Assembly: GCA_015039465.1 (NCBI GenBank)
Contig: MU130299.1
Span: 397,667 to 461,666, forward strand
DNA: 64,000 nt
Source: Phlegmacium glaucopus
Taxonomy: Eukaryota; Basidiomycota; Agaricomycetes; Agaricales; Cortinariaceae
Reading direction: 5' to 3'
A program made the translations under genes and the position numbers. A model generated the notes under the pieces. It worked only from the letters and a program-made list of their open reading frames with translations. It was not told the DNA's origin and made no database searches. Positions within the stretch are counted from its first letter, which is position 1. Each line of letters begins with the position of its first letter. Of the stretch, positions 34,618 through 46,392 are shown one piece after another.

Positions 34618-36082
34618 AAATATAAATGATAAGTCGTGACCATATGAAAACTTCGATATACTGGTTCAGCTGACTTTAAATCCCTGTACCGCGCGGCTCC
34701 CACGGTCTTTTGGCTGAGCGTCCTTAAAAAGGTTCGACGATTTCTGACCTGCCCTACACAAATTTTCAGCTTTCCTCAATTCTACGCCGCTTGCACCACA
34801 TTTTCTCCCACATCTTGTGCGCATTGAATAAAAGCATTGATAATAGAAGCCCTTCAATTTTCTGATCAAAAAAAGTGTCTTATTTCCCTTGGAATTGAGC
34901 TTTTATGCTTTATGACCAATTCCTTTCTTTTTGTATTTCTTAAGAGCCTATATCCATAGAAGGTACATTCCTTGTTCAAATGCCAAATTTCAGTGTTCAA
35001 AACAATCTGAAAGTTGTGAAATTGCAATTTTATGTTGTGGAGTTTAAGGGAGGTCAAAATTTGTCGAACCTTTTATAGAAATTAGTGTGGGAGCCACGTG
35101 GTATGGGGATTCAAGCTCAGATTTACCAGTCTGTATATTGCAGGATTTCTCCTTCATATACAGACAGTCACTGGTCTAAATGATAAGTAGAGATATTTTG
35201 CCAAATTTATGGGGGCCGGTAAATCCTGGGTAAATCAGCATAGGACCCTGGGGAGGGAGCTCAGGAAGATGTGAGAAATTGATGAAATTTAGTTGAAATT
35301 TGTGTTGGAAATGATGGGGGAGCTTGGTAAGCCAGCCTGGTTGCTGGGAAAATTAATGATTACCCTCCTGTGTTCAGTATTGCCACGTTCCTTTAAGAGA
35401 TTTTTTTTTGTTATTAGAAAGTAGAATAATACATTAAATGATGTGTTGTAAGAAGAGATTTATATCTATAGCAGGAAGGAAAATTTTGATTTCTGGCTTA
35501 CAGACTAGTTAGGATGAGCCGACAAGACCCTGAGCTGTCAATCAGTGACAGGAGGCAGCGAGAACCTTCAATAAGGGTGTGCATGTTGAATTTAGGCGAA
35601 TAACGGGTAATAACATCGAGAGCGACAATAGAGTGGAGGCTTAGGACGGTTGGTGTTAACCAGGTAAAACACTAGTTATTTGACTAAAGAACTACTCTAG
35701 TCGTAACTACTATTTATACAAGTACAGGAATGATAACAAAAATAGTATTCTTATCTTTGACCTCTGGCATAATGTTCTCTTATCAGCTTATCTACCTGGA
35801 GTGAACTCGACACTTCCAACAGTGCAATGTTGAACTAGCTGGGAAAATGTGAGCCATCTAGTGTCTTTAGTAGTAGTGATACATGCTTTTACCTCTATCT
35901 TTGTTGTGCAGCAAACAAGTGCTGTGTGCGCAGAGCTGGTCGTGGTTATCTTACTAGCTTACCTTTGTGTATGTAGAGTGTGCTACTAACTAGGTACTTA
36001 GATGTATATCCAAGTGAAGTATATTAGCAGTGTATCTACTGCTTATATACTATTGTAGCAGCCAGTATAGTTAGAATGTATA
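34618..36082. other. Gene-free, AT-rich stretch up to the foldback element
   Basis: Promoter side of the kinase followed by AT-rich sequence with small random frames. The part from about 35500 to 36080 has the look of repeat material (many GTA/TAC words), but I cannot pair it with another copy here. Confidence 0.35.
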
Positions 36083-36205
36083 GTCAAAGACCGAGACGCA
36101 AAATCGCATTATGTATGGTTATAGTCCGAGCAGCGGAGTGAGCTCATGGCTGGGATATGTCCATCATAGACTGGTGAGCTGATGCCACCCACCAAGGCAG
36201 TCGGG
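36083..36205 (+). repeat. Left terminal inverted repeat of the foldback element
   Basis: Contains GTCAAAGACCGA, GCATTATGTA, TAGTCCGA, CAGCGGAGT, GGGATATGT and GTGAGCTGATGCC in the same order as the reverse complement of 41454-41579. Differences are mostly transitions. Confidence 0.8.
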
Positions 36206-36589
36206 ACTACCCTCTCAAAAATTGGTCGGAGCCAAATGGGCAGCCAAAACATATTGTGTGCAATCGGGTCAGAACTGAATTGATAGCCAGCCAGAAAACC
36301 ATTGGCTCAGAATTGAATCGGCCACCCACAAATATTTTGTGCTGACCGGGCCCGGATAGCCAGCCAGAAAAGACAATCAGGTCAGACCCGAATTATGAAA
36401 GCCCTGGGCCTACCTGGTCCAATTCAAATATTGTTGGCCTAGGTAATAACTGAATGCTGGCAAATACTGTGGACAATCGGGTCAAACCTAAATTAAGAAC
36501 CAAATCAGTAACCAGAAAATACTCTGGGCCTACTGGGTCGGAACATAATTGTTAACCAGCAGGATAATATTCTGGCCCGGTCCAGACAA

Positions 36590-38190
36590 AATGGGTAGCC
36601 ATATATTGTTGGGTATCAGCCTGGGATGGAATGGGTAGCCTGCCAGAAAATATTATGGGGCTCGGGTCTGGACCAAATGGGTGGCCCGGTCCAGACAAAA
36701 TGGGTAGCCATATATTGTTGGGTATCGGCCTGGGATGGAATGGGTGGCCTGCCAGAAAATATTCTGGGGCTGGGGTCTGGACAAAATGGGTAGCCATATA
36801 TTGTTGGGTATCGGCCTGGGATGGAATGGGTGGCCGGCCAGAACAATAATTTGGGGATGGGGTGGCTCGGGTCTGGACCAAATGGGTGGCCCGGTCCAGA
36901 CAAAATGGGTAGCCATATATTGTTGGGTATCAGCCTGGGATGGAATGGGTGGCCTGCCAGAAAATATTCTGGGGCTCGGGTCTGGACCCAATGGGTGGCC
37001 TGGTCCAGACAAAATGGGTAGCCATATATTGTTGGGTATTGGCCTGGGTTGGAATGGGTAGCCTGCCAGAAAATATTCTGGGGCTAGGGTCCAGACCAAA
37101 TGGGTAGCCATATATTGTTGGGTATCGGCCTGGGATGGAATGGGTGGCCGGCCAGAAAATAATTTGGGGATGGGGTCGGGTCTGGACCAAATGGGTGGCC
37201 CAGTCCAGACAAAATGGGTAGCCATATATTGTTGGGTATCAGCCTGGGATGGAATGGGTGGCCTGCCAGAAAATATTCTGGGGCTCGGGTCTGGACCAAA
37301 TGGGTGGCCTGGTCCAGACAAAATGGGTAGCCATATATTGTTGGGTATTGGCCTGGGATGGAATGGGTAGCCTGCCAGAACATATTCTGGGGCTCGGGTC
37401 TGGACCAAATGGGTGGCCCGGTCCAGACAAAATGGGTAGCCATATATTGTTGGGTATCGGCCTGGGATGGAATGGGTAGCCTGCCAGAACATATTCTGGG
37501 GCTCGGGTCTGGACCAAATGGGTGGCCCGGTCCAGACAAAATGGGTAGCCATATATTGTTGGGTATCGGCCTGGGATGGAATGGGTAGCCTGCCAGAACA
37601 TATTCTGGGGCTCGGGTCTGGACCAAATGGGTGGCCCGGTCCAGACAAAATGGGTAGCCATATATTGTTGGGTATCGGCCTGGGATGGAATGGGTAGCCT
37701 GCCAGAACATATTCTGGGGCTCGGGTCTGAACCAAATGGGTGGCCCGGTCCAGACAAAATGGGTAGCCATATATTGTTGGGTATCGGCCTGGGATGGAAT
37801 GGGTGGCTGGCCAGAAAATAGTTTGGGGATGGGGTCTGGACCAAAATGGGCAGAAATATATTGTTGGGTATCGGCCCAGAATGGAATGGGTAGCCTGCCA
37901 GAAAATATTCTGGGGATGGGGTCTGGACCAAATGGGTGGCCTGGTCCAGACAAAATGGGTAGCCATATATTGTTGGGTATTGCCCTGGGATGGAATGGGT
38001 AGCCTGCCAGAAAATATTCTGGGGATGGGGTCTGGACCAAAATAGGTAGAAATATACTTTTGGGTATCAGCCCAGGACAGAATGGGGAGCCTGTCAGAAA
38101 ATATTCAGGGGATTAGGTCTGGGATGGGGTCTGGACCAAATGGGCCACCCGGTCCAGACAAAATGGGTAGCCATATCTTGTTGAGTATCC
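36590..38190 (+). repeat. Left 109-bp tandem repeat array
   Basis: The phrase GGGTAGCCATATATTGTTGG recurs about 16 times; in the best region (37216-37761) spacing is exactly 109 bases. Each unit also carries a GCCAGAAAATATTCTGGGG part and a GGTCTGGACCAAATGGG part, the latter two near-palindromic. Units at the edges are shorter or more diverged. Confidence 0.9.
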
Positions 38191-40139
38191 ACATAAGGAC
38201 ACTACAGTATGTCATATGGTACGATTCCAAGAATAGACACAGTGTGCCGTATGGTCCGGACTCCCAGAACCACTTGAATCCGAGAATATCACCTACCATA
38301 TAGAGAAATATGCAGTGTGCCGTGCTCTACAGATTCAAGGAATGCCCTCAAAATGCCGACAGTGTATGCTGCTGCCAGCTCTGGGCCCATCCCTAGGCCA
38401 CAGGCAGGGCTGGTATCCATGCATATATATGGTACCTTTCTCTGATGTCCTAGAGTCATCATAGAAATGCATTGAAACACTTCCAACAGTTTCTGCAATC
38501 GGCCTAATATCCTAAACGACTTACCTTCTTCAGCACACATGTAACCGGGCCAACCCGACTTATGATGGCGCATCAAAATAGGCTAATTTGTGTTAAAGGG
38601 CTGCCCATTTAGGGTCCATAAAACTAGGAATGCTATTGATCTATGTATTCTGGCCGACCCAATTTATGATGGCGCATCAGAATGGGCTAACTTAGGATAA
38701 AGGCTTGCCATTTAAGGGTTGATACCGCCTGGCCTGTGCGTACAAGATTCTTTGCATCCTGCATCAGTCAGTGAATAGAGTCCCTACCAGGCTGATACTT
38801 GGCCAAAACCTTAGCATACATGCAGGCTGTGACCTTGTTCAAATTCCCGCAGTTAGGAACTCTGATACAATCTAAATTCACAAAATTCAAACTACACCGG
38901 TCAGTAACCTATCCGACTACAATGTGATGGCTGGTGTGTACTTGGTGCCTCCACATTGGAGTAGGTGATAAAGGAGATATATACTAAGGCTCTCACCTAT
39001 GTTATGAACCCTAAGGAGGGTCATATTGACCTTTATTCTAATCCCGCCAACCATGTACTTAATAGTGAGCATGAAGATCTTCATTTTTTGCCGGCCTTTG
39101 GGCCCAGGCAAGATGCCAGGCATTGATAGTTTGAATTTTATGTACTTTGGCAGATGCAAGACAAAGAGGGAAAATATCTCCAATGAAAAATGAAGAAAGC
39201 CAACTTAGTTTGCTAGTTGAACTTGAGAGAGGCCTCTGAAACACTCTTTTTTCACTAATTTTCATTTTGCGTTGAAGCCTCCTAACAAAACATGGTTGGA
39301 AAGTAGATTTTAGTAAACAGAAGACACCCTTACATGTGTGGATCAGAGACCAAGAAGAAGAGGGTATGTGGATGGGTCCTAGGGAACTGTTTTGTGGATT
39401 TTGAGGGTGTTTTTGCACATATAGATTTGGCCTTTATAGAACTTTGGCCGTTCATCCAGTCAGCCATGTGAAAGAAATGCCAATCAACAATACATGTTTA
39501 CCTGCAAAATATTGTCCATTCGCCCAATCCTCCCAATTAGCCAGCCACCCAATCTATGTTATTGAACCTTGATGGTTCCTCTGGTCAGCTCGTCAGACTG
39601 GAGCATTTTCCAGCTGGCTACCGACTCAGTTCTGACCCAGGCCGACAATATTTGAATATTTCCAACTACAGATTCAATTCTGACTGGAATGTTTCTGCCC
39701 AGCTAACAATTAGGTCCTGATTGGTTCTGACCTGATTTTCAGTTCCAGCCGGCTAACTGCTTGGTTGTGACCAGATAGGCCCATGATTTGGTTCTGACCT
39801 GGTAGGCCCACATTACTTACTTCAGGTCGGACCCAATTGCCCAGAATATTTCCCAGCTGGCTAACCATTAGGTTCTGACCTGGTAGACTCACAATATGTT
39901 GAATCGGTTCTGACCTGGTCCAGAATATGTTCTGGCTACTGATTCAGTTCTCAATTTGGTTCTGACCCGATTGCCCACAATATTATACTGCCAGCTAACC
40001 ATTATGCTCCAACCCAGTAGGCCCAGAATATTTTCTGGTGACTGATTTGGTTCTTAACTCCGGTCTGACCCGATTGTCCACAATATTTTTGGGCTGACTA
40101 CCCAGCAGGCCAACAATATTTTGAATTAGTTCTGACCCC
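38191..40139. other. Central region of the foldback element
   Basis: Non-repetitive core between the two arrays. A direct repeat about 102 bases apart (TTATGATGGCGCATCA near 38560 and 38662) is the only internal structure I noticed. Minus-strand frames at 38289-38576 and 38917-39418 show no transposase motif. The part from about 39520 to 40139 has degenerate relatives of the array words. Confidence 0.45.
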
Positions 40140-40960
40140 ATCCCCAACCTATTTTCTGGCCGGCCACCCATTCCATCCCAGGCCGATACCCAACAATATA
40201 TGGCTACCCATTTTGTCTGGACCGGGCCACCCATTTGGTCCAGACCCAAGCCCCATAATATTTTCTGGCAGGCTACCCATTCCATCCCAGGCCGATACCC
40301 AACAATATATGGCTACCCATTTTGTCTGGACCAGGCCACCCATTGGGTCCAGACCCGACCCCATCCCCAAACTATTTTCTGGCCAGCCACCCATTCTATC
40401 CCAGGCCAATACCCAACAATATATGGCTACCCATTTGGTCGAGATCTGAGCCCCAGAATATTTTCTGGCAGGCTACCCATTCCATCCCAGGCCGATACCC
40501 AATAATATATGGCTACCCATTTTGTCTGGACTGGGCCACCCATTTGGTCCAGACCGGAGCCCCAGAATATTTTCTGGCAGGCCACCCATTCCATCCCAGG
40601 CCAATACCCAACAATATATGGCTACCCATTTTGTCTGGACTGGGCCACCCATTTGGCCCAGACCCGAGCCCCAGAATATTTTCTGGCAGGCCACCCATTC
40701 CATCCCAGGCCGATACCCAACAATATATGGCTACCCATTTTGTCTGGACCGGGCCACCCATTTGGTCCAGACCCGAGCCCCAGAATATTTTTTGGCAGGC
40801 TACCCATTCCATCCTGGGCCGATACCCAACAATATATTTCTGCCCATTTTGTCTGGACCGGGCCACACATTTGGTCCAGACCCGATCCCTCAGAATATTT
40901 TCTGGCTGGTGGTGCCCATTTGGTCCAGATCAGGTACCCCAGATATTCTTCTGGTCGGAT
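40140..40960 (-). repeat. Right 109-bp tandem repeat array, inverted
   Basis: About seven units of the same repeat in reverse orientation, recognised by ATACCCAACAATATATGGCT at about 40186, 40296, 40405, 40496, 40604, 40713 and 40826. Confidence 0.9.
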
Positions 40961-41453
40961 GCCTACTCAGTCCTGATCAGCTGTGGTCACCCGACCAAGT
41001 ATCTAGGGTGGTCGGTCACCCGAAAAGCCATCCCATGTTCTTGGTGGAAATCGGGTGGTGAACCGAGCAGCAAGAATGTACGGCTACAATTCTGATGGGC
41101 ACTGATTCATTTCCAACCTGAATATTTTCCTACTGGCAATTGATTTGATGCCGACCCGGTAGGCCCAGAATGTTTCAAGATTTTTTTTTTCTAGCTACCG
41201 ACCAAATATTTTCTAGCTACTGACCAATTTGATTCAGACCCAGGAGGCCCAAAGTATTTTTGGGCTAGCTACCAACTCGGTTCGGACCCGGGAGGCCCCA
41301 ATTATTTCATTCCCTACTGATTCAGTGCTGGCTGGGATATTTTCCAGCTGGCTACTAATTCTGACCTGGTCCAACATGTTTCTGACTGACCGGGTCATCA
41401 TGCCAGTCCTGACCGGTTAGGTTGTCATCCCGATTACAGATTCAGAACAGTCA

Positions 41454-41579
41454 CCCGACTGTCCCTCCCTGGTGGGGCATCAGCTCACTGGTCTATGACC
41501 AACATATCCCAACCGTGAGCTTACTCCGCTGTTCGGACTACAACCGTACATAATGCATTTTCGCCTTTCGGTCTTTGAC
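41454..41579 (-). repeat. Right terminal inverted repeat of the foldback element
   Basis: Reverse-complement partner of 36083-36205, ending GTCTTTGAC. Confidence 0.8.
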
Positions 41580-42202
41580 CTGAGGAATGGGCTATCATAT
41601 GTGATTGTAGATGGTCTGTGTGCATGCCTACAACACAGCCCCTAGAAGCTACCTGGGGTAGCATGTGCGATGGCTTATCACATGTTGGTCCGGTAGTACG
41701 GACATCTACACTATGAGTATCTAATATAATCTAATCTACATAGAGATAAGATAACTACTTGTTTAACAATCTTTTCATTGTTTCATATGTGACTCATTTA
41801 CATGCACATAACCCATTGCATGAGTCATTTCCACTTTTACCCATGACTCATTACCTATATGCAACTCATCCTTTCTGTATAAATACCATATTTACTTCAC
41901 TGTACTTTCTTTAGCTAGTTCTTGATAATAGTACCTTCTACTTTCCTCAATCTCTCTCAAACTCTTAAGACAATACCAAGAGACAACCTCTTGGCATTCT
42001 TCTGAGCTCAATCTATCTAAATGAACAATCTTTATACAACTGTTTAGAGTCAGATCCATCTGAACTCTTTGAAGTTGTAAAAAAAGAACTAGCTACTGTA
42101 TTTCTTTATGCTCTCTTCTTAGAAGCATTAGTTATACCTAGCCAATACCAACCCTGAAACCAAACACTGTGAAAGGAGAAAACCTGAGCCAGTGTAAAGA
42201 GT

Positions 42203-43310
42203 ATGACTTCTTACTCTCCATTAATCAACAACAGCAACAATGATTTGTTTGCTACCCCACTTGAACCCAGAACTCCAACTGATATCAACAGGGAAGCTCT
42301 TACTGCTCTAAGCCAGTCAAGAAACCCATTCAATAATAGAGAAGAACCTAATCCTATTTGGAGACCATTCTTCCCAGATTTAAATCCAACCCTGAAACCA
42401 GACAAAACCATGATGGCATCTATTGCCAATAACTTGAAAGAGTTGAACATCAACAGACTGACACCCTTTGATGGTGATAGACAAAAAGTCAAAATGTTTC
42501 TTCAAGAGCATAACATTTATCTCACTGTAAACAACAAACTCTACAACACTGGTGAATTGAGAATCACTTTCATACTTTCCTATATGAATGACAAAGAAGC
42601 CAATCAATGGAAAGAAATGTGGCTTGATAGTATCACTGACACTACCTCAGGCAAAATCATTCTTCCCACTTTTGATGTCTTCATCACAATCATGAAAGAC
42701 CAATTCAAAGAATCAAACCAAACCCAAGACAAACTGACCCTCCTGAAACAAGGAAAGAAGTCAACAGAAGAACAGAATTCACCCTCCTTGCAGTGCAAGC
42801 TGGGTTAGCCAAAAAAATGAGCTCTGACAATATTCACTTGATTCAGATGTATCAAAAAATTCTGAATCCATCTCTTGCAAGAAAGATCTTATTAGCTAAC
42901 AACATTCCAACCACAATCAAAGGCTGGAAAGACAGAGCCATTCAATACAACTCACAATATAGGATTGCAATATCTATTTTATCATCAGAACCATTGACAA
43001 GGAGAAATAACCAGTACAGAGAAGAGAAACCAAAGTATGAAGGACAGAACTGGTCCTCTTGCCGAAATAACCCAGATGCAATGGACATTAATGCTATGAC
43101 ATATGAAAAAAAGGAGAGTTTATGTGCAAAGGCCTGTGCTTCAAATGCAAGAAGCCAGGACACATTTAATGAGATTGCAAAGAGAAGAGAGGAGGATACC
43201 AAGGAAATCAAACCAGAGTTCCTCATACAACAACCAAAACCAGAATCAATAGAAGAAAATGATGCCCAAAGACATTCATCTTCTGATCCAAGGACTTGGA
43301 CATGAAGAAC
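42203..43310 (+). pseudogene. Gypsy-type gag, frameshifted
   Basis: The first frame (201 codons from MTSYSPLINN) contains the capsid-like pattern LTPFDGDRQKVKMFL, FILSYMNDKEANQWK and FKESNQTQDKLTLLKQ typical of retrotransposon gag. It breaks near 42790 and continues in another frame (NLARKILLANNIP-type block to AMDINAMT). The zinc-knuckle start CFKCKKPGHI is visible only after another frame change around 43110-43150 and is cut by a stop. It cannot make a working capsid protein as it stands. Confidence 0.7.
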
Positions 43311-43436
43311 AAGAGAAGCTTGCTAACCTTCAACTTGGTCTTACTGAAGATGAGAAGATAGTCAAAACTGGTGATGAGGATTTTTAAAGCAGAGATCTGA
43401 ATTGATGTCAGTTTCTCCCACACTATCTATATCAAA

Positions 43437-43929
43437 TTGTTTATTACCTCATTTGAAGATCCATTTAATGAAATTCCCATTTCTTTAACGAGCAAAACAC
43501 AAGAAGGACTAGAAATCACCAAACAAGCCTTTATAGACTCTGGAGCAGACAGAAAATTCATCAACCAAAACTTCATGAGAACACAAAAATTTATGATCAA
43601 ATCCTTCATCAAAGTTTTTAACATTGATGGTGCTCCCAACAAATGAGGCATGATCAAACATTATGTAAACCTCAAGATCAATGTATTTGGACAAAAGAAG
43701 ATGAATTGACTTCTGATTACTGAATTAGGGAAACACAAAATAATTCTTGGAGCAACCTGGCTCAAAGAAAATAATCCTGAAATTGACTGGAAAAACAAAA
43801 CCCTTACTTGGAGCAACCTGGCTCAAAGAAAATAATCCTGAAATTGACTGGAAAAACAAAACCCTTACTTGGCGAGAATCTGAACAGAAGAAACACAAAC
43901 TGCTGAAACCAATTATCAAGACACTGTAA
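43437..43929 (+). pseudogene. Gypsy-type protease remnant with internal 61-bp duplication
   Basis: AFIDSGADRKFINQNF holds the aspartic-protease active-site motif DSGA. After a frame break, LGATWLKENNPEIDW is the conserved stretch between protease and reverse transcriptase. The frame then ends. Two copies of a 61-base segment at 43747-43807 and 43808-43868 sit here. Since 61 is not a multiple of three, the duplication itself breaks the frame. Confidence 0.7.
43747..43868 (+). repeat. Perfect tandem duplication, 61 bp x 2
   Basis: TTGGAGCAACCTGGCTCAAA begins each copy, at 43747 and 43808, and the two copies look identical. Near-perfect identity indicates a recent slip or replication error in an otherwise decayed element. 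Confidence 0.85.
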
Positions 43930-43930
43930 G

Positions 43931-44689
43931 GGGACACTCCATTTTACCTACACTGCCTGATTGGGATTTACTTCTTGACCAACACCCATCTAGAACCAAT
44001 TGAGTGTGGGGACCTAAGTCTCCCATTAGTGTTGCTGATGGCTTGAGCTGCCTTTTTTCTATCTTGCTAAATAAATTTTGTAAAATCACCAAAATATTTG
44101 AGTAGCTAGATTACCTCAGGAGCCAGAGGGGGGGTCTTCTGCCAGCATTAAGCAATAGGAGCTGAATTTCCCACACTATTTGATCAGCTCTGAAGTGACC
44201 CAGCTCCTTCATTGTCCTAATTTTGGAGCTGAAAGGAAATGGAATAGAAGTGGAATCCCAAGGGACTTAGAGGGAGAACAAGATAGGGAAGCTAAGTTGA
44301 TATTCAAAACTAAGGAAAAACATACAAGTCTGAGTACTTAAATATTATCAAAGAATAACATCAAAATGTAAAAGATAAAAATAAGGTACTGTGCTCTGCT
44401 CCTGGAAAGTCCTTCATTCTTGGGTGAATAATCCAGCTATGGGTTGCTGGCTGATAATGGAAAAGTGCTGACAGAGATAATGATAAGATAAGATGTTGAT
44501 AAGGTGATGATGAAGATGAGCTTGGAGTAATAGTGGAGGGGCTGGAATAATATGGAAAAAACCTTTGGACCTGAAGGTAGGAGGAGTAATTCTGAAGGTA
44601 AGAGAAGTACAGTTACAGAGTTAGAGCTAGTTGTTCCAAACATGGTTCCATTGGAACTGGTGACAGAACAACTTGTGACTGAATCATAA
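43931..44689. other. Non-coding retroelement debris
   Basis: Contains a G-run (AGAGGGGGGG near 44128) that could be an old polypurine tract, and at 44437-44643 a minus-strand Leu/Ser-rich frame following the inverted LTR. I see no readable gene. Confidence 0.4.
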
Positions 44690-45100
44690 CACTCTGACTC
44701 TAGACAGTTATTCTAAGAATTGTTTGTGTGATAAAATGAGCTCTAAAGAGTGTTGAAGTATCACTTTGATATTGTCTTATAGAGTTTGATGAAGCTCAAG
44801 TAGAAAAGTGGTAATATTCTCAAGAACTAGCTAAAGAATATTGGTAATATAGTAAGTGAGGTAAGATGAAAAGCACATGTAAAAGACAAGGTAAACATGT
44901 GTATGAAAAGAATGAGGATGAAGCATGTATGTGAAACAATGAAATAAGAACAGTAAACATGTGTAACGGAAATGAAAGGTGCGTGTACTAGTGTTGGTGG
45001 AGTTTGAGGAAAGAAAAATATTCATAACAGCATGGGTGTGTAAAAATAACAAGAATAGATGTTGATGGGTGACCACAGTCAGGGACATCATCAGCAGAGG
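44690..45100 (-). repeat. LTR-like sequence in opposite orientation
   Basis: Read on the minus strand, it resembles the promoter-side LTR of the gypsy remnant (about 41790-42060). Both share ATTGTTTCA(C/T)AT, CTTTAGCTAGTTCTTGA, CTCTATAAGACAATA-type words and (T)TAGAGTCAGA in the same order. Overall identity is moderate. It is probably the LTR of a second related element facing the first. Confidence 0.55.
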
Positions 45101-45241
45101 GACTACTACTACTACAATGAAGGGAAGAGAGTGGGTGCAGGCTGAAGGATGTTATGAACAGCTGGTATGCTCATTGGACCCCCTTATTCATTTTCTCCCT
45201 TACCCTTCCCCTTTTCCCTTATCCTTTCCCCTTTGCCCTTA
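45101..45241. other. Target sequence of the LINE insertion
   Basis: Short stretch of C/T-rich sequence before the LINE insertion; the LTR-like sequence at 46393 continues from it. Confidence 0.4.
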
Positions 45242-45255
45242 CCTGTACTATAGTT

Positions 45256-46378
45256 TTTTTTTAATTCCATTTAAGTCCTGTGGGGCCATGCCCTATGTCG
45301 GACTGCTACTTTACTGCTTTACTCTGTCTATGTACTAATGTATATTGGCTGGTGTCTATCCGTGTGAACGAGTGGTGGCCTTCTGAGAAGATGCGCGAAG
45401 ATATAATTATGGTGGAGCGGAGTATGGTAGAGACGGGCGGTAGGAGCCCCTTAATTGGTGTCTGTATGCAGATCTAGCTTCCCATGCGTGTCCTCGAAAC
45501 GCTTTGTTGCATTGATGTATCTGAAAATAGCTGTGAGGTTCTTGGAATCTCCCAAAATACCCATATCCAGTTCTCTTGCTGCTTTAAGATTGCGTCTGAG
45601 TCTATTTCTGGGGCCGGCATACTTGGTGCATAAGAGAAGGTAGTGCATCGTCGTTTCTGGTTCCAGCTTGCACTGTTGGCACATCGGAGACTCGGCTCTT
45701 TTGAATCTATGAAGGTATGCCTGAAGTGGGACGTGTTGAGTACGGAGTTGTGTAAGAATGCTGGTGTGTCTTTTCGCGTATCTGGCGGTCATGTTTCTGT
45801 ATTTGCTGGAAGGCATCGACGGGTCTATAGCCATGGCTTTGGTGTACCTGGGACTCTCCCGAAAGGTTTTCTTCCACTGTCGCATCTCTCTCCCCTTGAG
45901 CCACTGTTTGTGTGCGCTTTTGCTTGTGGGCAGGGGCCTCCTGAGTATCCCGAAACTGCAGTTCTTGTTGTTCTCTATTCCTTCCGATGCTAATTTGGCC
46001 TCCTTATCCACTTCTTCATTGCCAACTAAGCCTACGTGTCCCGGCGTCCACCGGACCAGAAGTCTGAGCCTGGGGAATCTTCGGATAAGGTCCTCTGCTG
46101 CCTTGTGTATCTCTTCCACTATGTGGGCGGCTGGCCCACTTTCTCGGAGGTCTAGTCTTTGGATAGCTGCTTGGCTGTCCACTCCCAACACCGCCTGTCG
46201 CCTGTTCAGATCTGTGCTCCTTCCGAGTTGGTGTAAAAGGTGGAGTCCTAGGAGTTGCCCCACACATTCTGCTTCAAAAACTGTATGTTTGTTGCTACTG
46301 CCCAGATGGTATCTCGCTACTTTCTTTGGACAAAACCCGAAGCGCATCGTAGCTGCTGCTCCAATCTTGCCATCCTTC
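45256..46378 (-). mobile_element. 5'-truncated LINE (Tad-like) insertion with 14-bp target duplication
   Basis: The insert is flanked by perfect copies of CCTGTACTATAGTT at 45242-45255 and 46379-46392. Its 3' end (low coordinates, minus orientation) carries an oligo-A tail, seen as Ts just after 45253. Its 5' end is cut inside the RNase H region. Truncation, A-tail and duplication of this length are hallmarks of target-primed reverse transcription. Only the RNase H and C-terminal zinc-knuckle part of the second protein remain. Confidence 0.88.
45451..46378 (-). pseudogene. LINE RNase H and C-terminal fragment
   Basis: RNase H-like chain with FEAECVGQLLG (Glu), LGVDSQAAIQ (Asp) and GHVGLVGNEEVDKEAK (His/Asp). 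A C-terminal CQQCKLEPETTMHYLLLC zinc-binding motif, typical of reverse transcriptases of basidiomycete LINEs, follows. The first catalytic Asp (normally in a TDGS motif just before GKIGAAA) is missing because the element is truncated there. The open frame extends upstream to 46440 only by chance through target DNA. No reverse transcriptase domain remains. Confidence 0.85.
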
Positions 46379-46392
46379 CCTGTACTATAGTT

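Larger units (their letters stand above)
36083..41579. mobile_element. 5.5-kb foldback-like element with inverted arrays of a 109-bp repeat
   Basis: The ends are long inverted repeats starting GTCAAAGACCGA: about 123 bases at 36083-36205 match 41454-41579 in reverse, roughly 85 percent by eye. Inside lie a plus-oriented array of about 16 units of a 109-base repeat (36590-38190) and an inverted array of about 7 units (40140-40960). Between them is a 1.9-kb centre with no recognisable transposase. Inverted repeats built of tandem repeats define foldback (FB-type) transposons. I find no target duplication: flanks are GAATGTATA on the left and CTGAGGAAT on the right. The true ends may be shifted or the copy rearranged. 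Long open frames across the arrays are an effect of missing stop codons, not genes. Confidence 0.7.
41600..43930 (+). mobile_element. Decayed gypsy-type LTR retrotransposon remnant
   Basis: A promoter-like LTR region with TATAAATA at 41878-41885 leads into a gag frame at 42203, then a protease piece and the first residues before reverse transcriptase. Reverse transcriptase, RNase H and integrase are absent, so it is truncated at the 3' side, and it has several frame breaks. Exact outer limits are uncertain because I find no intact second LTR in the same orientation. It abuts the foldback element. Confidence 0.7.

Noticed and set aside
36552..38045. Very long open frames (up to 437 codons) on both strands
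   Set aside because: They run across the 109-bp repeats, exist in several frames at once and encode only repeated WSRP/NIFW-type peptides. They result from a repeat unit without stop codons.
40149..41095. Long open frames on both strands in the right array
   Set aside because: Same repeat artefact as in the left array.
45758..46390. 210-codon plus-strand frame opposite the LINE
   Set aside because: Shadow of the LINE RNase H frame, which carries clear motifs on the minus strand.
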